A program made the position numbers and the translations under genes. This document shows positions 26,035-35,617 of a stretch of 64,000 nucleotides of DNA, piece after piece. Under the pieces are notes generated by a model, which was not told where the DNA came from, searched no databases, and saw only the letters and a program-made list of their open reading frames with translations. The DNA is from Marinobacter denitrificans (GTDB lineage Bacteria > Pseudomonadota > Gammaproteobacteria > Pseudomonadales > Oleiphilaceae): positions 558,001-622,000 of the forward strand of contig NZ_VMHN01000002.1 in assembly GCF_008795955.1 (NCBI RefSeq), written 5' to 3'. Each line of letters begins with the position of its first letter. Within the stretch, counting starts at the first letter, position 1.

Positions 26035-27302
26035 ACGCTGAGGATATTCGCGCGTTTATTGCCGGGCTTGGCAAATACTATCTGGGACACGCCAATGGCC
26101 CTTTCGCTGAATCCGGCCTCACAGTAGGCAAAGTAGAAATGCCAGAGCCTGCGGAAGGCGTCATCGTACCCCTGGCTTTCAATCTTCTCGCGGTTTGCCA
26201 TGAACCGCTCACACCAGTCGTGCAGAGTCCGTGCGTAGTGGAAGCCGATATCCTCTGCGTGGGTCATTACAAGGTCGGAGCCGGTGCGCACGGAGCCCAG
26301 GATGGCGCCAAACGAAGGGATAAAACTGCCCGGGAAGATGAATCTCTGGATAAAGTCCACGTTCTTCAATGCACGCAGATAGCGTTGTTCTGGCATATTG
26401 ATGGCCTGGATCAATGCCAGCCCGTCCGGTCTCAGCAGTCGGCTGATCTGGGAAAAATAGCTGTCCAGGAATTGCGGGCCGACGGCTTCTATCATCTCGA
26501 TGGACACCAGCTTGTCGAACTGGCCTTCCAGGTCTCTGTAGTCTTCAAACAACAGGGTGATCCTGTCTTCCAGACCTTCTGCTTTCACCTTCTCGTTCGC
26601 CAGTTCAAGCTGCTCACGTGAGATCGTGGTGGTGGTTACGTGGCACCCGAAGTGCTTCGCGGCGTGAATCGCAAAGCCTCCCCAGCCGGTTCCGATTTCC
26701 ATTACACGGTCACCAGGCTGCAGATCAAGCTTACGGCAGATGGTGTCCAGTTTATGCACCGCTGCCTCCTCAAGAGTCGCCTCCAGGCGCGGATAGATAG
26801 CGGACGAGTACATCATAGTGGGGTCGAGGAAGGTCTCGAACAGGCCGTTGCCCAGGTCGTAATGGGCACTGATATTCTTGCGGGAACCCTCTTTGGTGTT
26901 ACGGTTCAGCCAGTGCAACCCTTTCAGCGCCGGTTTGGTAATCCAGCTGAACTTGTCTTCAAATTCGTTCATCCGGTCAACGTTGCGGGTAAAGAAGCGT
27001 AACAGCGCCACCAGGTCCGGCGTTGACCAATCGTCCGCCACATACGACTCTGCTGCACCGACGCTGCCGCCGGTCAGCAGGTCCTTCCAGGTGCTGCTGT
27101 CGTGGATAATCAGCTCCGCCGGCTCATGGCGCATATCGCCATCACCAAAACTCATGGTTGGCTGGCCGGCCTCACGGATCGTCAGGGAGCCATCTTTCAG
27201 CAATGACAATTGCTGGCACACGAGGCGACGGGCCACCCGGCTGGTCAGCGGCACTTGGCTACCTGCGCCTGTGGATTCGAGTGAGGTGTTCAGGTTCTCC
27301 AT
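26031..27302 (-). CDS. cfa: Cyclopropane-fatty-acyl-phospholipid synthase family methyltransferase
   Basis: A SAM-dependent C-methyltransferase acting on unsaturated acyl chains of membrane phospholipids. It has an N-terminal lipid-binding domain (to about residue 120), then the methyltransferase core with VMEIGTGWGGFAIHAA, TTTTISREQLELANEK and IEMIEAVGPQF. The C-terminal YCEAGFSERAIGVSQIVFAKP is typical of this family. 423 aa. In clusters of this type it may make cyclopropane or methylated (furan-precursor) acyl chains; the exact product is not decided by sequence. It overlaps the DUF1365 gene by 13 bp. Confidence 0.9.
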   Translation of the reverse strand: MENLNTSLESTGAGSQVPLTSRVARRLVCQQLSLLKDGSLTIREAGQPTMSFGDGDMRHEPAELIIHDSSTWKDLLTGGSVGAAESYVADDWSTPDLVALLRFFTRNVDRMNEFEDKFSWITKPALKGLHWLNRNTKEGSRKNISAHYDLGNGLFETFLDPTMMYSSAIYPRLEATLEEAAVHKLDTICRKLDLQPGDRVMEIGTGWGGFAIHAAKHFGCHVTTTTISREQLELANEKVKAEGLEDRITLLFEDYRDLEGQFDKLVSIEMIEAVGPQFLDSYFSQISRLLRPDGLALIQAINMPEQRYLRALKNVDFIQRFIFPGSFIPSFGAILGSVRTGSDLVMTHAEDIGFHYARTLHDWCERFMANREKIESQGYDDAFRRLWHFYFAYCEAGFSERAIGVSQIVFAKPGNKRANILSV

Positions 27303-28213
27303 GAGCTTACCTTTCCGCTTGTCTTTGTTCGGTCTGTGGCCTCGGTAATGTCCAGGCCGGAATCATCGCTTCCGAGCCTGTGGGCAGGGTCGCGCTCGGG
27401 AAGCTTGTCGGGGTGGGTGAAAAAGGGCACGCCCTTGAGCTTAAGTTTCAGCGCGTGCCAGTAAATACCACCCACCACCTTGAGCGCTTCGAGGGGAAAC
27501 TGCCTGAGGCTTCGATGAAGTTCTTTACGATCCAGGGGGGTACGCCGGACCACCAGGGTGGCATCAAAATGTTTACGGTCGTCCTGGAAGACGTTCATGT
27601 GAATGCGAACCTCAGGCCCCCGGAAGCTGAAGGTCCATTGGTAATGCTGGTCCATCGGATTGAAGGGCGATACGTGGAAGCGTTTACTGAATCCGAAACG
27701 TTCAGTGCGCCAACCGGCACTGGTTGGCTCGACGCCTGTGCTTTCCAGGCAATAGACATGGCGGTCTTTCCAGGGGGTATTGGTAATCTGCGCCAGAATA
27801 ACCCGGGGGACCGCGCCATTACCGGGCGTTTCACCGGCGTTGTAGCAGAAGTAGAAGCTGACCGGGTTGAATACATAGCCGAAATAACGGGGGTGGGTTA
27901 TAAGCTCCACCGGCCCGTCCGGTTTCCATCCTGTAGCGCTCTGAACCTGGTTGGTCACGGCCTGCAACAGGTTGTCTTTCTCTGGCTGGAAGTAGTCCCG
28001 GCGGCGGAGTGAAAGCCAGTTGAATTTTTCAAGCGAAAACAGCGGGCTTATGTGGGTCACTGTTTGCCATTCACGCAGATCCAGCGCCAGCATGCCGGTG
28101 CTGTAGCTGAACTCATGGCGGACAGGTGTCATACGCCGATGGCGAATGGTCCCTTCCAGCCACTGGCTGTGGAGGCGATTGCCGATCAGCGTATCTTGCA
28201 CGGCAGCATTCAT
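27290..28213 (-). CDS. DUF1365 family protein
   Basis: A 307-aa DUF1365 (COG3496) protein, almost always adjacent to a flavin amine-oxidase-like gene and a CFA-synthase-like gene. Motifs are RHEFSYSTGMLALDL, the LITHPRYFGYVFNPVSFYFCY stretch and HVSPFNPMDQHYQWTF. Function is unresolved, with a role in lipid modification inferred from context. It begins 2 bp after the FAD gene stop. Confidence 0.88.
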   Translation of the reverse strand: MNAAVQDTLIGNRLHSQWLEGTIRHRRMTPVRHEFSYSTGMLALDLREWQTVTHISPLFSLEKFNWLSLRRRDYFQPEKDNLLQAVTNQVQSATGWKPDGPVELITHPRYFGYVFNPVSFYFCYNAGETPGNGAVPRVILAQITNTPWKDRHVYCLESTGVEPTSAGWRTERFGFSKRFHVSPFNPMDQHYQWTFSFRGPEVRIHMNVFQDDRKHFDATLVVRRTPLDRKELHRSLRQFPLEALKVVGGIYWHALKLKLKGVPFFTHPDKLPERDPAHRLGSDDSGLDITEATDRTKTSGKVSSWRT

Positions 28214-28215
28214 GG

Positions 28216-29481
28216 TTACAGCTCCACACCCAGGGCATTGGTGACACGCAACGCACTGCGCACGCCATCTTCGTGAAACCCGTTAAACCAGTATGCACCG
28301 CAGAAATGGCTGCGGTTGTGGCCACCGATTTCGTCATAACGTTTCTGGGCGGCCACCGCATCCAGGGTAAATACCGGGTGGGCGTAGTCGAACCGTTTGA
28401 TGACGCGGTCCGGGTCGATATCAGCGCTACGGTTGAGGGTAACGCAGAAGGTTTCCGGAGCCTCGTGGAAGTTCTGCAGGATATTCATGTTGTAGGTGAC
28501 GGAAACCGGCTCGGTGCTGTGCTGAGGAATGAAATAGTTCCAGGCAGCCCAGGCACGCCGGTTCGAGGGCAGTACGGAACTGTCGGTATGCAGCACCACA
28601 TCATTACGCTGGTAGGTGGTTGCCCCCAGGATTTCCAGCTCGGTGGCTGTGGGGTCTTTGATCATTGCCAGTGTCTGGTCACTGTGGCAGGCAAACACGA
28701 CCTGATCGAATGCCTGTTGCTCATCATTCACGGTTACCAGCACTTTGTCCTGTTCGCGCAACACGGCGGTTACCGGGCTGTTCAGGTGGGTATGCTTCTG
28801 CAAACGGCCCATCATCGCTTCTACGTAGCGGGCCGAGCCCCCGGAGATAACCCGCCAGGTGGGCCTGTCATCGACTGACAGCATCCCGTGATTGTTAAAG
28901 AACTGCAGGAAGAAACGGATGGGGAACTGTTCCAGCACAATCTCAGGGGCGGACCAGATAGCAGCGCCCATGGGTACGATGTAGTACTTGCGAAAATACC
29001 GGGAGTAACCGTGACGGTTGAGGTATTCCCCGAGACTTTCCTCATCGCCGATATTGCCCGCCGCCAGGTCTGCACGGCTTTCCTTGTTGAATCTCAGTAT
29101 CTCACGAATCATCCGCAGGAACGGCAGATTCAGCAGATTGCTGCGTTGCGCAAACAGCGTGTTCAGGCTGGTGCCGTTGTACTGCAAGCCTGAGGAATGG
29201 CAGTCGACACTGAAACTCATGTCACTGACTTCCGACTCGACGCCCAACCGATCCATCAGTTTGATGAAATTGGGGTAGGTCCAGTCGTTGAAGACGATAA
29301 AACCGGTGTTTACCGGCCATTCACGACCGCCGGCCGCAACCGATTCGGTATTGGTGTGCCCGCCGGCATAACTGCCGGCCTCAAACAGCTCTACGTCGTA
29401 CTTTTCCGACAGGAGCCAAGCGGTAGTCAGCCCCGATACACCAGCGCCAATGACTGCAATGCGTTGACGGTTCTCATTCAT
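28216..29481 (-). CDS. FAD-dependent amine-oxidase-like oxidoreductase
   Basis: A 421-aa flavoprotein (COG2907). The N-terminal dinucleotide motif IAVIGAGVSGLTTAWLL is followed by the FAD-ribose glutamate (VELFEAGSYAGGHTNTE), and YFIPQHSTEPVSVTYNMN is family-typical. It acts with DUF1365 and CFA-like proteins in widespread clusters; by analogy with the furan-fatty-acid and related systems it may oxidise a modified acyl chain. That role is an inference. It overlaps the SDR gene by 4 bp. Confidence 0.88.
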   Translation of the reverse strand: MNENRQRIAVIGAGVSGLTTAWLLSEKYDVELFEAGSYAGGHTNTESVAAGGREWPVNTGFIVFNDWTYPNFIKLMDRLGVESEVSDMSFSVDCHSSGLQYNGTSLNTLFAQRSNLLNLPFLRMIREILRFNKESRADLAAGNIGDEESLGEYLNRHGYSRYFRKYYIVPMGAAIWSAPEIVLEQFPIRFFLQFFNNHGMLSVDDRPTWRVISGGSARYVEAMMGRLQKHTHLNSPVTAVLREQDKVLVTVNDEQQAFDQVVFACHSDQTLAMIKDPTATELEILGATTYQRNDVVLHTDSSVLPSNRRAWAAWNYFIPQHSTEPVSVTYNMNILQNFHEAPETFCVTLNRSADIDPDRVIKRFDYAHPVFTLDAVAAQKRYDEIGGHNRSHFCGAYWFNGFHEDGVRSALRVTNALGVEL

Positions 29482-30278
29482 TCATGGGATTCCTGTTCTT
29501 TTCTGCTTTGCCGGCTCATGCTGGCCGCCATCCGGTCAATGATCACCTGGGGCAGGGCGCCGAGTAGTCTGAGCGTCCAGGTGAAACGTTTGGGAAAGGC
29601 AATCTCCCTTTTGCCATTACGAAGCCCGGTGACGATGCGCTTGGCGGCGTCCTCTGCTGAAACCAGAAAAGGCATGGGGAAATCATTGCGGTCAGTCAGG
29701 GGGGTTTTGACAAAGCCCGGAGATACTACAACAACGTCGATGCCTTCTGAGGCCAGGTCTGCCCTCAGAGCGTGTGCAAAGTAGGTCAGCGCCGCTTTGG
29801 AAGCACCGTACCCTTCGGCGCGACCGAACGGAAACCACCAGGCCGACGAGCTGACAATCACCAGGGTTGCCGGCCGCCCCAGCTCTGCAGTGCGGCGAAG
29901 TGCAGGCAGGGCAATGTCCAGGCAGCGGGCCGTACCAACCACATTGGTCGTAACGTTGTGGTCTATGATGCTGCTGTCATACTCCGCAATTTCCAGATAC
30001 TCGCAGGTACCGGCGTTGAGGATCGCCATATCAAGATTGCCATACGCTTCCAGGTCACCACTGATGGCTTGAAGAGCCTCCCTGTCCGTGGTGTCCGCAG
30101 GGGCGGATTTCATTCGTTCCGGCGCCAGGGTGCATAACCGGTCGAGAGCGTCCTGCCGGCGCCCGGTGATGATCAGGCGGTGACCCTGCTGCATCAGTTC
30201 CCGGGTAACAGCCTCACCGATGCCGGAACTGGCGCCGGTAAGCCAGATATTGGACGCTGAAGCCAGTCGGCGGGTCAT
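29478..30278 (-). CDS. Short-chain dehydrogenase/reductase
   Basis: A classical SDR with TGASSGIGEAVTREL for cofactor binding, the NAG motif (ILNAGTCEY) and the catalytic Ser (VIVSSSAWW) and YGASK Tyr/Lys. The C-terminus carries a hydrophobic stretch before a basic tail. I start at MTRRLASAS (ATG 30278), which forms an ATGA overlap with the upstream gene; the ORF extends to 30299 within that gene. Its substrate is unknown; the operon suggests a lipid-derived ketone or aldehyde. 266 aa. Confidence 0.88.
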   Translation of the reverse strand: MTRRLASASNIWLTGASSGIGEAVTRELMQQGHRLIITGRRQDALDRLCTLAPERMKSAPADTTDREALQAISGDLEAYGNLDMAILNAGTCEYLEIAEYDSSIIDHNVTTNVVGTARCLDIALPALRRTAELGRPATLVIVSSSAWWFPFGRAEGYGASKAALTYFAHALRADLASEGIDVVVVSPGFVKTPLTDRNDFPMPFLVSAEDAAKRIVTGLRNGKREIAFPKRFTWTLRLLGALPQVIIDRMAASMSRQSRKEQESHE

Positions 30279-30742
30279 CCTGCCTGATTCCTCAGCCAAC
30301 GAATAACGCCCCCCATCACGGGAAGGTTTTCGTACAACAACTGGCCTACATCAAAGTAGTCCCGATGGGCGATAACACGCCCCTCACGGATTACCAGCTG
30401 GCTGATACCGTCCACTTTGACAACCTTACCTTTGCGAATACGCTTGTGCTGCAGACGCATCCCCCAGGGGATGCATACGTCTTCACCGCTGATCACCGGA
30501 TCGGCGAACTCAAAGTCGCAGGAAATGACATTCGCGTAGGCTCCACTGAAATACTCTGTGAGCTCATCGATACCGTGAACGGTCGTAAAGGGATCCGTAA
30601 ACCGCACGTTGTCTCCGTATACGCTGCCCAGCTCAGCCATGTTGCCTGCGCAGAGGTTGCTGAACAGCTGTTGGAAGCGCCCAAGTGTTTCGTGCACCGA
30701 CGAGTTCCTGTTGCCCATATCAATGATCGAGGCGGTACTCAT
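30275..30742 (-). CDS. NTF2-like/SnoaL-fold protein
   Basis: A 155-aa alpha+beta barrel protein of the nuclear-transport-factor-2-like superfamily: NLCAGNMAELGSVYGDNVRFTDPFTTVHGIDELTEYFSG and VDGISQLVIREGRVIAHRDYFD. Such proteins act as small isomerases, cyclases or ligand-binding subunits. The orthologous slot in other species is usually paired with the SDR and FAD genes. It overlaps the desaturase stop and the SDR start by 4 bp each. Confidence 0.82.
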   Translation of the reverse strand: MSTASIIDMGNRNSSVHETLGRFQQLFSNLCAGNMAELGSVYGDNVRFTDPFTTVHGIDELTEYFSGAYANVISCDFEFADPVISGEDVCIPWGMRLQHKRIRKGKVVKVDGISQLVIREGRVIAHRDYFDVGQLLYENLPVMGGVIRWLRNQAG

Positions 30743-31695
30743 GATCTTCTCCTCCTCATGGCATCCAGTTGGCGGGTTTCTTCCTGAATATGTTCTGGAA
30801 TCGGGTTCATGTCCCAGATGATTCCAAGGCGCTCAAGTATCCACAGTCCGTACCAGGTCATATCTACCTCATACCACCTGAATCCCTGGCGCACGGACTG
30901 TGGCCAGCGATGGTGGTTGTTGTGCCAGCCTTCGCCCATGGTAATCAGGGCCAGCCAGATGTTATTCCTGCTGTCATCCCCGGTTTCAAATCGACGTTTG
31001 CCCCATACATGGGACAGGGAATTGATGGAAACGGTGGCATGGAAAAGCACGACCGTGGAAATAAAAAATCCCCACACCAGCAGTTGGAGTCCGTTGGTGC
31101 CCAGTTCTGGCGCCCACACGGCCAGTCCTTCCCCCAGAGCATAGATAGCAATTGCAGCGGCGGCAGGCACCAGCGAGTCGAAGCGATTGAGAAATCGCAG
31201 TTCCGGAAATTTCATCCAGTCTTTTACCCGACGTTCGTTCATGGCAAAACCGGCATCACAGGTGAACCAGCCCACATGAGACCACCAGAAACCGCCGTGA
31301 TGGGGAGAGTGCAAATCCTTTACGTCATCGGAGTGTTGGTGATGATGTCTGTGGTGAGCAGCCCACCATAACGGACCCCGCTGGGCAGCGCTGGCCCCCA
31401 GGGCCCCGAAAAGAAATTGTGCTACGCGGCTGGTCTTGAAGGTTTTATGGGCGAAGTACCGATGATAGAAACCCGTAATAGCGAACATACGCACGGCGAA
31501 GAATGCCACCGCAAAAAACACTGAAAACGGGCTGGTGCCGGTGACGATGACCAGCAAACAGGCAAGGTGAAGTGCTATAAAGGGCACCACCCGTAGAAAA
31601 TTGAAGGTCCGCGAGCTAGTGTCGAGGTGATCCGAACCCGCGGTGGAGTCGAACCATCTCAGAATGTTTGTCAGCCAGTATTGCACTCGGGTCAT
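30739..31695 (-). CDS. Acyl-CoA (delta-9-type) fatty acid desaturase
   Basis: A membrane di-iron desaturase with the three histidine boxes HRYFAH, HHRHHH and HNNHH, and about four transmembrane helices. It introduces a cis double bond in acyl chains, which fits its position as first gene of an operon containing a CFA-like methyltransferase. The start is MTRVQYWLTN (ATG 31695), 318 aa; the extension to 31779 would overlap the divergent gene and lacks similarity. The last-listed downstream genes overlap in series, so one promoter in 31696-31767 probably drives all eight. Confidence 0.9.
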   Translation of the reverse strand: MTRVQYWLTNILRWFDSTAGSDHLDTSSRTFNFLRVVPFIALHLACLLVIVTGTSPFSVFFAVAFFAVRMFAITGFYHRYFAHKTFKTSRVAQFLFGALGASAAQRGPLWWAAHHRHHHQHSDDVKDLHSPHHGGFWWSHVGWFTCDAGFAMNERRVKDWMKFPELRFLNRFDSLVPAAAAIAIYALGEGLAVWAPELGTNGLQLLVWGFFISTVVLFHATVSINSLSHVWGKRRFETGDDSRNNIWLALITMGEGWHNNHHRWPQSVRQGFRWYEVDMTWYGLWILERLGIIWDMNPIPEHIQEETRQLDAMRRRRS

Positions 31696-31767
31696 ACCCT
31701 GATTGCCCTTTAGTTCGTGATTTACTCTGATACGTTTCTTCAACCGATTCTGGATGCACGATAAACG

Positions 31768-32784
31768 ATGTTTAACCAAACCGATCAGATGCCTGTTATA
31801 CGCCGGATAGCGATTGTTGGTTCAGGGGTCGCCGGCCTGACAGCCGGTCTTTTGCTCATGGACGAAAATATCGCCGTTACGGTTTTTGAAAAAAGCCGGG
31901 GCCCGGGCGGGCGCTTGGCCGCAAAACGCGTGCCTGGTGGCTCCGCCGACATTGGCGCCCAATATTTCACCGCGAGAAACCCGGCATTTGTCCCGTTTCT
32001 CACCCGTCATGCCGGTGAGGCGGGTTTCGGATTATGGAAAGGACGGTTTGGCTACCAGAATCCCGATGGTGGGTGGGAGCCCTTTCCGAATGAGAGCCGG
32101 TATGTCGGCGTCCCTCGAATGACCGCCGTCACCCGGGGCCTGTCTTCCAAGGTGGATTTGCGCACTGAAACCCGGATTGAACGCCTGGTTGGCAATGGCC
32201 AGGAGTGGACTTTGCAGGACACTGAGGGCGACTCCTACGGCCCATTTGATGCGATTATCGTAACCGCGCCACCGGCACAGGCACAGGAATTGTTTCGTGC
32301 CAGTCAGTTACAGACCCTTGCCGATGAGCTTGATAACCCGGTCAGCCATATCGAGCCGTGCTGGGCCACCGCGGTGCACTTTTCGAAGCCGCTGGAACAG
32401 CCTTATGAAGGGATGCGTTGCCAGGATGCCGTGCTTTACTGGATCGCCAACAATTCCAGTAAGCCGGGCCGTGACGACGACGGCCAATGGTGGGTCTTGC
32501 ATGCCAACCCTGAATGGTCCCGCAGTCACCAGGACACCGCTCCTGACAGGGTCGCTCAAATGATGGTCGCGGCGTTCCAACGTGTTACCGGGTGCGATGC
32601 CCAGCCGGATGAGATGGTTCACCATCGCTGGCTCTATGCAAAATCGTCGTCCGACGCGGGCCCCGGTTTCCGTTGGTTTGATGACTACCGAATTGGGCTG
32701 GCCGGCGATTGGCTGAGCGGTGGACGTGTGGAGGGCGCGTTCGAGAGCGCCCAGGGGCTGGCGGAAAAAATACTGTCCCATTAA
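31768..32784 (+). CDS. Renalase-like NAD(P)/FAD-dependent oxidoreductase
   Basis: A 338-aa flavoprotein (COG3380) with IAIVGSGVAGLTAGLLLMDENIAVTVFEKSRGPGGRLAAKRV at the N-terminus and SADIGAQYFTARNPAF, the signature of bacterial renalase-like enzymes. The C-terminus closes the FAD fold (IGLAGDWLSGGRVEGAFESAQGLA). Renalases oxidise aberrant dihydro-NAD(P) isomers; the substrate here is not proven. It is divergent from the desaturase operon, with 72 bp between. Confidence 0.85.
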   Translation: MFNQTDQMPVIRRIAIVGSGVAGLTAGLLLMDENIAVTVFEKSRGPGGRLAAKRVPGGSADIGAQYFTARNPAFVPFLTRHAGEAGFGLWKGRFGYQNPDGGWEPFPNESRYVGVPRMTAVTRGLSSKVDLRTETRIERLVGNGQEWTLQDTEGDSYGPFDAIIVTAPPAQAQELFRASQLQTLADELDNPVSHIEPCWATAVHFSKPLEQPYEGMRCQDAVLYWIANNSSKPGRDDDGQWWVLHANPEWSRSHQDTAPDRVAQMMVAAFQRVTGCDAQPDEMVHHRWLYAKSSSDAGPGFRWFDDYRIGLAGDWLSGGRVEGAFESAQGLAEKILSH

Positions 32785-32821
32785 GAGGGTTCTATTCGAG
32801 GCTCAGGGCTCCCATTGAGGC

Positions 32822-34288
32822 TCAGGGCTGGCCAAGAACCTCCGGGCGTACATAAAAGTGGCTGATGGTGCCGTCACTGAACTTGCTGAAGAACGCGCTT
32901 ACATCGGTAATCTTTTTCAGGGAACGGGAACGGTTGATGGGGTCCCGGACCAGCACCTTGATCCCGTTGAAGTTGTCCTGAATATTGGAAAACCGCGCCC
33001 GCATGGAGCAGGTCACCACCTGTTTCGGGTTCAGCTTCAATTCCCTGGCCAGCCAACTGCTGTGCTCGGCAATGCCTTTGGCTGTCAGGTCCTCGCGGGT
33101 GTCCAGGTGGTTCAGTTTGATGCGATCGACAATACACCGCGAATAGCTTGACGGGTCCCTGCGTGCCACCTTGCGAAACGCCTCCCAGAAGAAACTGTCG
33201 GTGAGTTCCGCGAAATACCGCATGTTGCTGAGGCAGGTATCCACCCAGTCAAAGATCTCGGGGTCTTCCAGTACCTCGTTAATGGCTTCTCTGAGCAGCC
33301 AGTCGAACCCGAGGGCGGTTTTGTGGGCGTACACCTTTCGGTACATCTGGTGGCGGCTGTAGACAAAGTCCTCCAGGGCGCCAAGCCCTTTCTGGGTAAT
33401 GGCCAGGCCGAGCCACGGCTCGCGTACGTCCCAGCCGAAGCGCAGGTTACTGAGCAAGTGGTCCAGGTTGAATCCGCCAATGGTCACGGAAGAGTGGAAC
33501 CCGTCCCTAAGCATATAATCGGCCCGATCAGCATCGATCTCACCGGACACAATGGACGACAAAAGGTCCATGACCAGCCCTGGCGTATCGGCCTCGCTAA
33601 GCATGCCGGAGTCGGCGTCCTCCCCGGCAATGAAGCTCCAGAACGTGCGGGCGTGGCGGCAGAATGCTTCACTCGGAGACGCGTCCGTTGTTTCCATAAT
33701 GCCGATGACGTCTCTGGCGTCGAGCCCCGCGGACTCCAGGTCAATGGAGCTGAGCACATCATGGGCGACACGGACGGAATAGTGTTCGTGCTCAAGTTCC
33801 TCCGGGCGTTCCGAGTGGTACAGGGAATAGTCTACGCCTTCCCAGAGGTCGTCGAAACGGTCCGGGCGGGACATAAGGTCATGAATCCGCCGGGCCTGGG
33901 TGAACTGGTGGGAAAAACTGGAATGGCCACTATCGTGCAAGAGGCAACCCAGGCGTATGGTCTTGGCGAGGTAGTCGATGGCGTCCAGCTGGCTCAGGCT
34001 AAGGTCGGTCTGGTCGCTGAGTTGTTGTTCACGCAGGTAGGCGTCGATCATGGAGCGGAACATGCGGGTGCCCACATGCATCACGCCAATACTGTGCAGG
34101 AAGCGGGAGTGCGTGGCGCCGGGAAATACCAGGCTGAGGATGTCGTTCTGGCAGATATTGCGCAGGCGCTGAAAAAGGGGGTGGTCGATCACCTTTATTT
34201 CATGCCGGTACAGCGGAATGCCGCCATGAACCGGGTCCATGATCAGCTTGTCATAGGCCCCGAGCAGATCATTTACGGCACTTCTCAT
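32822..34288 (-). CDS. HD-domain phosphohydrolase (SAMHD1/COG1078-like)
   Basis: A 488-aa HD superfamily protein. The opening KLIMDPVHGGIPLYRHEIKVIDHPLFQRLRNI and the metal ligands in THSRFLHSIGV (His), LLHDSGHSSFSHQF (HD) and SGEIDADRADYMLRD (Asp) are those of COG1078 dNTPase-like enzymes related to SAMHD1. The substrate, possibly deoxynucleoside triphosphates, is inferred. It is a single gene, divergent from the RssB-like gene. Confidence 0.85.
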   Translation of the reverse strand: MRSAVNDLLGAYDKLIMDPVHGGIPLYRHEIKVIDHPLFQRLRNICQNDILSLVFPGATHSRFLHSIGVMHVGTRMFRSMIDAYLREQQLSDQTDLSLSQLDAIDYLAKTIRLGCLLHDSGHSSFSHQFTQARRIHDLMSRPDRFDDLWEGVDYSLYHSERPEELEHEHYSVRVAHDVLSSIDLESAGLDARDVIGIMETTDASPSEAFCRHARTFWSFIAGEDADSGMLSEADTPGLVMDLLSSIVSGEIDADRADYMLRDGFHSSVTIGGFNLDHLLSNLRFGWDVREPWLGLAITQKGLGALEDFVYSRHQMYRKVYAHKTALGFDWLLREAINEVLEDPEIFDWVDTCLSNMRYFAELTDSFFWEAFRKVARRDPSSYSRCIVDRIKLNHLDTREDLTAKGIAEHSSWLARELKLNPKQVVTCSMRARFSNIQDNFNGIKVLVRDPINRSRSLKKITDVSAFFSKFSDGTISHFYVRPEVLGQP

Positions 34289-34402
34289 AGATTACAACCT
34301 CCCAAAAACAGCAAACATGCCTTGTTATATCACAGGGGCATGCCAGAATAGATATCAGAAAACCAATTTCCTGTTTACCGATGGTAGTTTAGGGCAATAA
34401 TC

Positions 34403-35617
34403 ATGACAGCGCGCACCGAGCGCATTCTTATAATTGATTCGGATGAGCATGCCCGTTCGGAACTGGGTCGGTACCTTGAAGCCCGGGGTTTCTACGTGAC
34501 CGGCTACCCGGACCTGAATTCGGCCCGTGCCCTGTTCAATGACAATATTCCGGACATCATCTTCGCCGACATGGCGCCCGACGCCATTGGTGAACTGGCC
34601 TCCAGGCTGGAAGATGCCGAAACTTTCACCCCGATTGTTGCCTGTTATTCCACCGAAGATGCTCCGGAGGTCGTCAATGCCCTGCGGGCCGGGGCAGCAG
34701 ACATTGTGCTCAAACCCTGTTCCGACGACCGTGGCGCACTGGACGACGTCATCGGCAAGCTTTTTGACCGGGTGCGGGTTAACCGCCTCAATCAGCTTTA
34801 CCGTCAGGAACTGGAAGAAGCCAACCGTGACCTTCGTGACGGGATTGCCGAGTTGCGAGCCGACCAGCGGGCAGGGCGCAAGGTTCAGCTGCGCATGCTG
34901 CCTGACAACGAGCAGATCCTGTCCGGCCTTACGATCGACCATCTCATCAAACCCTCCTTGTTTCTCAGTGGCGACTTTCTCGATTACTTTCGTATATCCG
35001 AGGATAAAGTGCTGGTTTACATTGCTGATGTGTCCGGTCACGGAGCCAGCTCGGCGTTCGTAACCGTCTTGCTTAAAAACCTGACCAACCGTCTTCAGCG
35101 TAACCTGAGGCGCGGTTCCAGCGACGACATCCTCTACCCGGAGCGATTTCTTGAGCGAATCAACTCGGAGTTGCTGGATACCGGCCTGGGTAAGCACGTG
35201 ACCGTATTTGTGGGAATTATTTCGACCACTGACAGGCGCCTGCGCTATTCCGTGGGTGCACATTTCCCCATGCCCATCCTGTCGTTTGAAGGTGGCCGTA
35301 CGGCTTTTCTCGAAGGTAGCGGGTTGCCGGTAGGGCTGTTTGAGGCACCGGAGTGGGAAGTCTACGAGGTGCCGCTGGAGGAACCATTTCGACTCATTTT
35401 GTTCTCAGACGGTATACTGGAGGTCATCAAGGCCAAAAGCCTTGATGAAAAGGAAAAGACATTACTTGAACTCGTCTCGGGAGGTAGTCACACTATTGCT
35501 TCGCTGAGCAAGGCTCTGAATCTCGACGAGATCACAGAGTTACCTGACGATATTGCTATCGTATCTGTTACGGATATCGTGCCCGCGGCGGACACCGATA
35601 GCCCAACGTCGAAATAG
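34403..35617 (+). CDS. rssB: Response regulator with PP2C/SpoIIE phosphatase domain (RssB-like)
   Basis: Residues 1-125 are a receiver domain with acceptor Asp56 (IIFADMAP) and the switch lysine in VLKPCSDD. A coiled-coil linker (LYRQELEEANRDLRDGIAELR) leads to a SpoIIE-type Ser/Thr phosphatase domain with GDFLDYF, VYIADVSGHGASSA and LILFSDGILEV, ending in PDDIAIVSV. It probably dephosphorylates the STAS antagonist encoded next. The pair matches P. aeruginosa PA2798 (RssB) and PA2797 (RssC), which act in a partner-switching pathway. It is not the E. coli RpoS adaptor alone, which lacks phosphatase activity. Confidence 0.85.
   Translation: MTARTERILIIDSDEHARSELGRYLEARGFYVTGYPDLNSARALFNDNIPDIIFADMAPDAIGELASRLEDAETFTPIVACYSTEDAPEVVNALRAGAADIVLKPCSDDRGALDDVIGKLFDRVRVNRLNQLYRQELEEANRDLRDGIAELRADQRAGRKVQLRMLPDNEQILSGLTIDHLIKPSLFLSGDFLDYFRISEDKVLVYIADVSGHGASSAFVTVLLKNLTNRLQRNLRRGSSDDILYPERFLERINSELLDTGLGKHVTVFVGIISTTDRRLRYSVGAHFPMPILSFEGGRTAFLEGSGLPVGLFEAPEWEVYEVPLEEPFRLILFSDGILEVIKAKSLDEKEKTLLELVSGGSHTIASLSKALNLDEITELPDDIAIVSVTDIVPAADTDSPTSK

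Noticed and set aside
31762..31774. TAAAC-gat-GTTTA dyad at the renalase start as a PsrA/DesT operator
   Set aside because: Short, and it includes the ATG of the gene; too weak by itself to support an operator call.
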